Source: Candidatus Methanophagales archaeon
GTDB taxonomy: Archaea; Halobacteriota; Syntropharchaeia; Alkanophagales; Methanospirareceae
Assembly (NCBI GenBank): GCA_025966525.1
Contig: JAPDIG010000005.1
Coordinates: 7,323 to 45,097, forward strand
Direction: 5' to 3'
DNA length: 37,775 bases
Shown: positions 32,500-37,775 of the stretch, in pieces
Layout of the letters: each line of letters opens with the position of its first letter
How positions within the stretch are numbered: the first letter of the stretch is position 1
Translations under genes and position numbers: made by a program
Notes under the pieces: model-generated
The model's database searches: none
Seen by the model: the letters and a program-made list of their open reading frames with translations, nothing else
What the model was told of the DNA's origin: nothing

Positions 32500-35052
32500 T
32501 CATTCCTTCCATGCGCCTTTCCTATGGCACCACGCTGCGTAGTGGGTAACCGGCTGTTTTATGAAACTCAAGAAATTACGGTGACGCGGGGTCTTCAGTT
32601 CAAGGTGGCGATAGACTCCCAATTTCGCTATGTCCTCAATGAATATCCAGACGAGGCAGTAGACCCATATCAGCGCAACATTTATCCAGCTGATTGGCGT
32701 GATGAGCCCGAAAGGATATACCACGAAAAGAGTCGCCAGCAGCTTGGTTCCAATCGCTGACCAGAGGACGGGCTGCGAAGGATATGGTTTGGTAAAGAAC
32801 GGGCGGCGCGTGCGTGCAACGAAGAGGGTCAGGTGCCCGGCTACTGCAAGCTTCAGAAAAATGAACGTCTGGATTTGTGTGACACCGAGAAACAGCCAAT
32901 CTTTAGCAATTATTAATATACCAAAGGTTTCCACTACCCCGATGAGACCCAATACTGCGGATAGCGTGAGAATCCGGTGCATATCCCAATGCACTGGCTT
33001 GGGATCGAGCACCGTGTTGTCGAAGGCAATAGTCATGATGGGGATGTCGTTAAAAAATGCAAGCAGGATGATCATGATAGCAGTAATCGGGTAAAAGTTA
33101 TAAGCAATCATCGCCAGTACGACGAAGAACATAATCCGGATTGTCTCCGTGATGCGGTAAATAGCATAACTGTTCATGCGTTCAAATATCTTGCGCGCTT
33201 CTTCTATTGCATTGATGATTACGGACAAGCCCGGTGCGGTGAGCACCAGAGATGCTGCCGCACGTGCTGCATCCGTGGCACCGCTGACTGCGATCCCTGC
33301 ATCCGCCTGTTTGAGAGCAGGCGAGTCATTGACTCCGTCTCCGGTCATCCCCACGATATGACCACGAGCTTGAAGCGCTTTGACAATGCCGTATTTATGC
33401 TCAGGATAGACCTGTGCGAAACCGTCTGCCTGCTCAATCTGCATCGCCGCCTGTGAACTCAGATGACCGGCATCCACATCTTTCTTGAAGAGCTGACCAG
33501 CGGGTTGGATATTCTTACCCATGCCAAGTTGCTCCGAAATATGTCGGGCGATAGCTACATTGTCGCCGGTGACCATCTTGAACTGGACGCCGTGCGCCTG
33601 CGCCCTGGCGATGGTCTCAGCAGAATCCTCACGTGGAGGGTCATAAAGGGGCAGAATACCTAAAAAACGCCATGCACCTCCTTCATCTGCCTTCGCCACT
33701 CCCAGAGTGCGGAAACCCTTAGCAGCAAACTCATTGACGATTTCCTCAGCACGGGTCTTACTGCTCGGGTCTATCTGGCTTATGCTCAGGATTACCTGGG
33801 GTGCACCTTTCGTCACTTTGAAGACATTTCCTCCGGAATCCTTAATGGTCGCCTCGGTGCGCTTGTGCACCGGGTCAAAAGGCACGATTTTTAACTGCTG
33901 ATAAGAGCTGAGGGCTTCCTGGTCCTTAAGCCCACCCATCACTGCACGGTCGATGGCATCAGGGTTCTCTGCTTCAGAGGCGAGTGCTCCGGTGAGGATT
34001 AATTCTTGCACATCTTTCGCCTCGAAGGTCACGGGGTCCCCCAGTGTGAGCTTGTTCTGGGTCAGAGTGCCCGTCTTGTCGGAGCAGAGGATGTCAATGC
34101 CCGCCATTTCTTCTATGGATTGCAGTCGTGAGACGATTGCTTTCATCCTGGATAATGCCAGAGCGCCGACAGCCATGGTCATCGAGAGCACCGCCGGCAT
34201 GGCTACGGGGATGGAGGCAACGATAAGTACGAGTGCAAATTGTACCAATTCCAGCACTGGTGCGCCGCGACTCAGCTGTACGAGAATCAGCATCGCAGCC
34301 AGTCCAAGACTCATATAGATCAGGAAGTCGCCGATAGTAAGAACCGCCCTCTGGAAGTGGGAAATGGGCGCAGCGCTCTCGACCAGCTTTGCTGTTCGGC
34401 CGAAGTAGGTATTGCTGCCCGTGCTGGTCACCAGAGCCACCATTTCCCCCTGTTTAGCCACCGAGCCCGAATACGCGACGTCGCCAATCTTCTTACTGAC
34501 CAGCAGCGATTCACCGGTGAGGGCAGACTGATCTATGTCGATATAATCACCCTCTATGAGCTTAACGTCGGCAGGGATGACATCTCCGAGCTGGATACGG
34601 GTGACGTCGCCAGGTACCAGTTTCTCTGCAACGAGTTCCTGCCATTTACCGTCCCGCAGCACGCGTGCCTTGAGAGCTAGCTGTTCCTTTAAAGCTTCCA
34701 GCGCGTTTGCCGCTTTGTGCTCCTGCCAGAAGCCGATCCCGGCGTTGAAAAGTAACAGCGCCATGATGATGCTGAAATCATCCCAGTGCCGTATTAGTAC
34801 GGAGAGGACTGCCGCCACCTCTATCATCCAGGGAATCGGACCCCAAAAATAACTCAAGAATTTGAGCAGAGGATGGGCTTTCTTTTCAGTGATCTCGTTA
34901 TAGCCGTATTTCTGGATGCGTTCTTCTGCTTCCGAAGTAGAAAGCCCCTTTTCACTGCATGAGAGTTTCCGCAACAGCTCAGTTATAGATGCTTTCTCTG
35001 CCTCTTCCGTGCTGATAATATCCAGGTCCGTTACATCTTCCATTCCCTGCAT
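32500..35052 (-). CDS. P-type cation ATPase, plasma-membrane H+-ATPase (P3A) type
   Basis: An 850-residue ATP-driven pump. Actuator motif TGES is at 179-182, the phosphorylated Asp325 is in CSDKTGTLTQNK, and the hinge is MTGDGVNDSPALKQADAGIA. The M4 segment is VASIPVAMPAVLSM, and M6 carries FNDIPIMTIAFDN with an Asp where plant and fungal proton pumps bind H+. About ten membrane helices are expected. The N-terminal region resembles archaeal MJ1226-type pumps. No C-terminal autoinhibitory extension of plant type is seen. Its start touches the ppsA stop (1-base overlap). The DNA here looks richer in GC than genes to the left. Confidence 0.94.
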   Translation of the reverse strand: MQGMEDVTDLDIISTEEAEKASITELLRKLSCSEKGLSTSEAEERIQKYGYNEITEKKAHPLLKFLSYFWGPIPWMIEVAAVLSVLIRHWDDFSIIMALLLFNAGIGFWQEHKAANALEALKEQLALKARVLRDGKWQELVAEKLVPGDVTRIQLGDVIPADVKLIEGDYIDIDQSALTGESLLVSKKIGDVAYSGSVAKQGEMVALVTSTGSNTYFGRTAKLVESAAPISHFQRAVLTIGDFLIYMSLGLAAMLILVQLSRGAPVLELVQFALVLIVASIPVAMPAVLSMTMAVGALALSRMKAIVSRLQSIEEMAGIDILCSDKTGTLTQNKLTLGDPVTFEAKDVQELILTGALASEAENPDAIDRAVMGGLKDQEALSSYQQLKIVPFDPVHKRTEATIKDSGGNVFKVTKGAPQVILSISQIDPSSKTRAEEIVNEFAAKGFRTLGVAKADEGGAWRFLGILPLYDPPREDSAETIARAQAHGVQFKMVTGDNVAIARHISEQLGMGKNIQPAGQLFKKDVDAGHLSSQAAMQIEQADGFAQVYPEHKYGIVKALQARGHIVGMTGDGVNDSPALKQADAGIAVSGATDAARAAASLVLTAPGLSVIINAIEEARKIFERMNSYAIYRITETIRIMFFVVLAMIAYNFYPITAIMIILLAFFNDIPIMTIAFDNTVLDPKPVHWDMHRILTLSAVLGLIGVVETFGILIIAKDWLFLGVTQIQTFIFLKLAVAGHLTLFVARTRRPFFTKPYPSQPVLWSAIGTKLLATLFVVYPFGLITPISWINVALIWVYCLVWIFIEDIAKLGVYRHLELKTPRHRNFLSFIKQPVTHYAAWCHRKGAWKE

Positions 35053-37478
35053 TAAAGCCTGCCTTCCATCTCTGTTACCTTAAGCGTAATTTTCATTACC
35101 GAGTCAGGATTGAGAGAGATGGAATCTATCCCTTCTTTCACCAGAAACTCTGCAACCTCGGGATAATCGCTCGGCGCCTGACCGCAGAGTCCACTATGTC
35201 GGTTATTCCTCTTTGCGCCCTGAATAGCCATGGAAATCATCTTCATCACTCCGGGGTCGCGCTCATCGAAGTCACGGGCAACCAGTGCCGAGTCACGGTC
35301 AACCCCCAGCATCAGTTGGGTCAGGTCATTGGAACCAATAGAAAAGCCATCAAACAGCTTGCTGAATTCGTCAATCAGGATGACATTATTTGGTATCTCG
35401 CACATCACATAGACCAGAAGTCCATTCTCTCCACGTTTCAAGCCATTCTTCGCCATCTCTGCCAGCACCTTTTCTGCCTCTTCCACACGCCGGCAAAAAG
35501 GAACCATGATGATTAGATTGTTCAGTCCCATCTCTTCCCGAACACGTTTCATCGCCTTACACTCAAGCGCAAAGCCTTCCCGGTATCGCTCGTCATAGTA
35601 ACGAGAAGCTCCACGAAAGCCTATCATCGGATTGTCTTCTTCCGGTTCAAAATATTTACCACCTATGAGACTTGCATATTCATTGGTCTTAAAGTCACTC
35701 AGGCGTACAACAACCGGTTTGGGATAAAAAGCGGCTGCTATCGTGCCTACACCCTGAGACAATTTCTCCACAAAATAGTCCTCTTTATTTTCATAGCCAG
35801 ATGTAAGTTCATCTATCGTGTTCCTCACCGTTGCATCCGTTATCCTTTCAGGATGGACAAGAGCCATGGGATGAATTTTTATGTAACTGTTGATAATGAA
35901 CTCCATGCGTGCCAGTCCAATACCATCATTAGGAATCATAGATAGAGAAAAAGCCTCTTCCGGATTACCGAGGTTCATCATAATCTTTGTTCTTGGTCGC
36001 TTCAGATTGCTAAGGCTGAGCTTTTCAACGTGAAACGGCAGTATTCCATCATACACCGTCCCCTCGTATCCCTCTGCACAACTTACTGTCACTTCCTGTC
36101 CAGTGCTGATCTTCTCCGTTGCATCTTCTGCACCCACCACCGCGGGAATGCCAAGCTCACGGCTGACGATGGCTGCATGACAGGTCCTTCCACCCCGGTT
36201 TGTCACAATAGCAGCCGCGGTTTTCATTACTGGCTCCCAATCGGGTGTGGTCGTGTCTGCAATTAGTATCTCACCGGGCTGAAAAGAAGAAAGATGTGCT
36301 ACATCAGGGACTATGCGTGCCTTGCCGTTTGCAACCTTCTCGCCTACGCTCTTGCCCCTCGCCAGTACGGGGCCTTTTTTATCTAAGTGGTATGTCAGAA
36401 GGACATCTAGGGCTTTCTGTGACTGGACCGTTTCAGGCCTTGCCTGCACAATGAACAAGTCCCCGGTATTGCCATCTTTTGCCCATTCAATATCCATCGG
36501 CCTAGTTTCACCTGCTTTCTTTGTGTAATGGTCTTCTATGGCGATTGCATAACCCGCTAATGTAAGAACATCATCGTCCGTAAGGCAGAACCGCCTGCGG
36601 TCTGCCTCTGGAACTTCCACGTTTCGCGTTAGCACCTTTGAGCCCCCACGACCGTAGATCATTTTAATCCTTTTATCCCCTATATTTTTCCGGATGATAG
36701 CCCTGTGCCCTTTTCTGAATGTCGGCTTGAAGACATAGTACTCGTCAGGGTTAACAGCGCCCTGGACTATGTTCTCGCCAAGTCCGTAGGAACCGGTAAT
36801 AAAAACAACATCCCGGAATCCTGTCTCTGTATCGAGGGTAAACATCACACCGCTTGTGGCTAAGTCAGAGCGTACCATTTTCATAATGCCTATGGAGAGG
36901 GCGACCTTGAAGTGGTCAAAGTTATTGTCAATACGATAGGATATTGCCCGGTCAGTAAAAAGGGATGCAAAACACCTGCTACATGCCTGTTTCAATTCGT
37001 GGTACCCGCGAATATTAAGATACGTCTCCTGCTGCCCTGCAAAAGAAGCGGTGGGTAAATCTTCTGCCGTGGCGGAACTCCGTATTGCAACATCGGTATC
37101 AGCGCCGTACTCTTCACAGAGCCGGTCATAGGCAGCCTTTATTTCCGCCCATAGGTCATCGGGAATGCCCGCACCGATAATTAAATCCCGCGCTTTCTTA
37201 CCACGTCTCTCAAGGTCTTTTATGTTCGTCTTGTCCAGACCTGCCATGACTCCTTTGAGCTCATCAAGAATGCCTGCCGTGTTTACCACATACCAGTATG
37301 CCCCGGCAGTGACTGCGAAACCATCGGGTATTTTTACCCCTTCTGTGCTAAGTTCACTGTACATCTCGCCTAAAGAGGCGTTCTTACCTCCAACCAAAGG
37401 TACATCTTCATTCCTGACGTCTTCAAACCAACGGATGTACTTCGCATCTTGCTTCATAATATTTCTTACTTCGTTCAT
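35052..37478 (-). CDS. ppsA: Phosphoenolpyruvate synthase
   Basis: It makes PEP, AMP and phosphate from pyruvate, ATP and water, the entry to gluconeogenesis. The 808 residues include the ATP-binding N-domain (VGGKNASLGEMYSEL, AIRSSATAEDLPTASFAGQQ in order), the phosphohistidine domain with His434 in GGRTCHAAIVSREL, and the PEP/pyruvate barrel with FSIGSNDLTQL and catalytic Cys in SGLCGQAPSDYPE. The start may be the ATG at 37478 or 37457 (MKQDAKYIRWFED); neither has a strong Shine-Dalgarno. It heads the minus-strand run through the ATPase and acdAB. Confidence 0.96.
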   Translation of the reverse strand: MNEVRNIMKQDAKYIRWFEDVRNEDVPLVGGKNASLGEMYSELSTEGVKIPDGFAVTAGAYWYVVNTAGILDELKGVMAGLDKTNIKDLERRGKKARDLIIGAGIPDDLWAEIKAAYDRLCEEYGADTDVAIRSSATAEDLPTASFAGQQETYLNIRGYHELKQACSRCFASLFTDRAISYRIDNNFDHFKVALSIGIMKMVRSDLATSGVMFTLDTETGFRDVVFITGSYGLGENIVQGAVNPDEYYVFKPTFRKGHRAIIRKNIGDKRIKMIYGRGGSKVLTRNVEVPEADRRRFCLTDDDVLTLAGYAIAIEDHYTKKAGETRPMDIEWAKDGNTGDLFIVQARPETVQSQKALDVLLTYHLDKKGPVLARGKSVGEKVANGKARIVPDVAHLSSFQPGEILIADTTTPDWEPVMKTAAAIVTNRGGRTCHAAIVSRELGIPAVVGAEDATEKISTGQEVTVSCAEGYEGTVYDGILPFHVEKLSLSNLKRPRTKIMMNLGNPEEAFSLSMIPNDGIGLARMEFIINSYIKIHPMALVHPERITDATVRNTIDELTSGYENKEDYFVEKLSQGVGTIAAAFYPKPVVVRLSDFKTNEYASLIGGKYFEPEEDNPMIGFRGASRYYDERYREGFALECKAMKRVREEMGLNNLIIMVPFCRRVEEAEKVLAEMAKNGLKRGENGLLVYVMCEIPNNVILIDEFSKLFDGFSIGSNDLTQLMLGVDRDSALVARDFDERDPGVMKMISMAIQGAKRNNRHSGLCGQAPSDYPEVAEFLVKEGIDSISLNPDSVMKITLKVTEMEGRL

Positions 37479-37570
37479 ATATTCTGCACTTCAAGTTTAT
37501 AAAGATATTGCTTCCTAAATTCGTTTTCTTTGCTATCATTATAATAATAGCCCCCTCCACCAACTACCAT
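37475..37570 (-). CDS. Possible 31-residue leader ORF overlapping the ppsA start
   Basis: An ATG at 37570 opens a 31-codon frame that begins MVVGGGGYYYNDSKEN. Its TGA forms an ATGA overlap with the ppsA ATG at 37478. The strongest Shine-Dalgarno nearby (AAAGGAGG, complement of 37590-37597) is too far upstream (19 bases). No homology recognised. It could be a coupled leader peptide, the tail of a decayed gene, or chance. Confidence 0.22.
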   Translation of the reverse strand: MVVGGGGYYYNDSKENEFRKQYLYKLEVQNI

Positions 37571-37690
37571 TCGGCAATCTTCAGTAATTCCTCCTTTGTG
37601 TTAATACCCCGCGATACCACTATCCCTACCAAAAGTACATGCAAACAAACGGATTTTTCGACTGAACGCATCGTATAGCCATAGTTTCAT
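37564..37690 (-). pseudogene. Possible frameshifted small gene upstream of ppsA
   Basis: AAGGAG (complement of 37697-37702) lies six bases before an ATG at 37690, a good ribosome binding site. That frame (MKLWLYDAFSRKIRLF...) stops after 29 codons at 37601. The next frame stays open from an ATG at 37671 and ends GINTKEELLKIAEW at 37564. A strong start signal followed by a more protein-like second frame suggests a decayed gene. I do not recognise a family. Confidence 0.2.
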
Positions 37691-37701
37691 GCAAAGCTCC
37701 T

Positions 37702-37725
37702 TATATTATACGCCACTATAATATA
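37702..37725. repeat. Perfect 9-bp inverted repeat, AT-rich
   Basis: The arm tatattata (37702-37710) and its exact inverse tataatata (37717-37725) flank a six-base spacer cgccac. It could be a terminator for a gene ending at the right edge (a minus-strand frame ending GGYLNHFLTHDIL stops at 37716-37718 inside it), an operator or a promoter element. It has no U-tract on the minus strand. Confidence 0.35.
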
Positions 37726-37775
37726 TCATGAGTCAAGAAGTGGTTAAGGTATCCACCAGGATGAATAACTGCCCC
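37716..37775 (-). CDS. Possible 3' end of a gene entering from the right edge
   Basis: A minus-strand frame open from the window edge for 19 codons reads GAVIHPGGYLNHFLTHDIL and stops with TAG at 37716-37718. It is too short to assign. Its stop falls in the AT-rich inverted repeat. It could be the C-terminus of a gene upstream of ppsA, or chance. Confidence 0.15.
   Translation of the reverse strand, partial: GAVIHPGGYLNHFLTHDIL

Noticed and set aside
1-37775. CRISPR arrays, rRNA genes, integrase or attachment sites
   Set aside because: Looked for regularly spaced direct repeats, rRNA-like stretches and recombinase motifs on both strands; none seen apart from the transposase remnant.

Overview
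The window reads as a chromosome segment of a euryarchaeote from the methanogen / anaerobic methane-oxidiser part of the tree (ANME-1/Methanophagales- or Syntrophoarchaeum-like is my best guess; I could run no database search). The archaeal signature is strong: group II chaperonin (thermosome), membrane-anchored LonB, prefoldin alpha with FtsY, TYW1, KEOPS subunit Cgi121, ribosomal protein L40e, the small subunit of the archaeal mevalonate-pathway dehydratase, a fused ADP-forming acetyl-CoA synthetase, archaeal TATA boxes and several near-leaderless starts. C1 metabolism is hinted at by an HdrC-HdrB (HdrD-like) fusion, a methyltransferase corrinoid protein and a CooC-type nickel-insertion ATPase.

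Layout. 1-188: decayed, frameshifted staphylococcal-nuclease-like gene and a hairpin. 189-5448: thermosome (-), divergent aspartate kinase and LonB (+). 5505-8028 (-): prefoldin alpha, ftsY, and an unrecognised gene coupled to ftsY. 8129-9542 (+): phosphomevalonate dehydratase small subunit and TYW1, whose 3' end overlaps the convergent HdrCB-like gene (9437-10927, -). 11047-14142 (+): HTH regulator, Trm112-like zinc ribbon, membrane-anchored protein, CTP synthase. 14159-15939 (-): corrinoid protein, DUF167 protein and hotdog thioesterase, with an internally deleted IS1595-type element between the last two. 16088-20733: a Liv-type ABC transporter split into livKHM (+) and livGF (-). 20934-21006: tRNA-Gln(UUG). 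21004-22640 (-): cgi121 and asd. 22755-23666 (+): L40e and cooC. 23663-24496 (-): HEPN-domain protein. 24509-28144 (+): small unknown gene, leuC-like, exported SCP2-like protein, leuD-like, argC. 28193-37478 (-): tightly packed run ppsA, P-type H+-ATPase, ADP-forming acetyl-CoA synthetase, DRTGG/BioD-like protein, site-2 protease.

How it works together. Amino-acid synthesis is represented by ask, asd, argC and the leuC/leuD-type pair. The minus-strand run at the right end links acetyl-CoA to acetate plus ATP, pyruvate to PEP, and ATP-driven cation (probably proton) transport. Most of the window is ordinary archaeal housekeeping DNA. I did not find a convincing new defence or mobile system. 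The strongest oddities are the miniature IS1595 element with perfect 10-bp inverted ends, a tRNA-Gln with C at position 33, an HdrB-like protein with one degenerate CCG domain, a textbook hairpin-plus-U-tract terminator built into the last codons of livK, a 106-bp convergent coding overlap, and an exported SCP2-like gene inserted between the two isomerase subunits.
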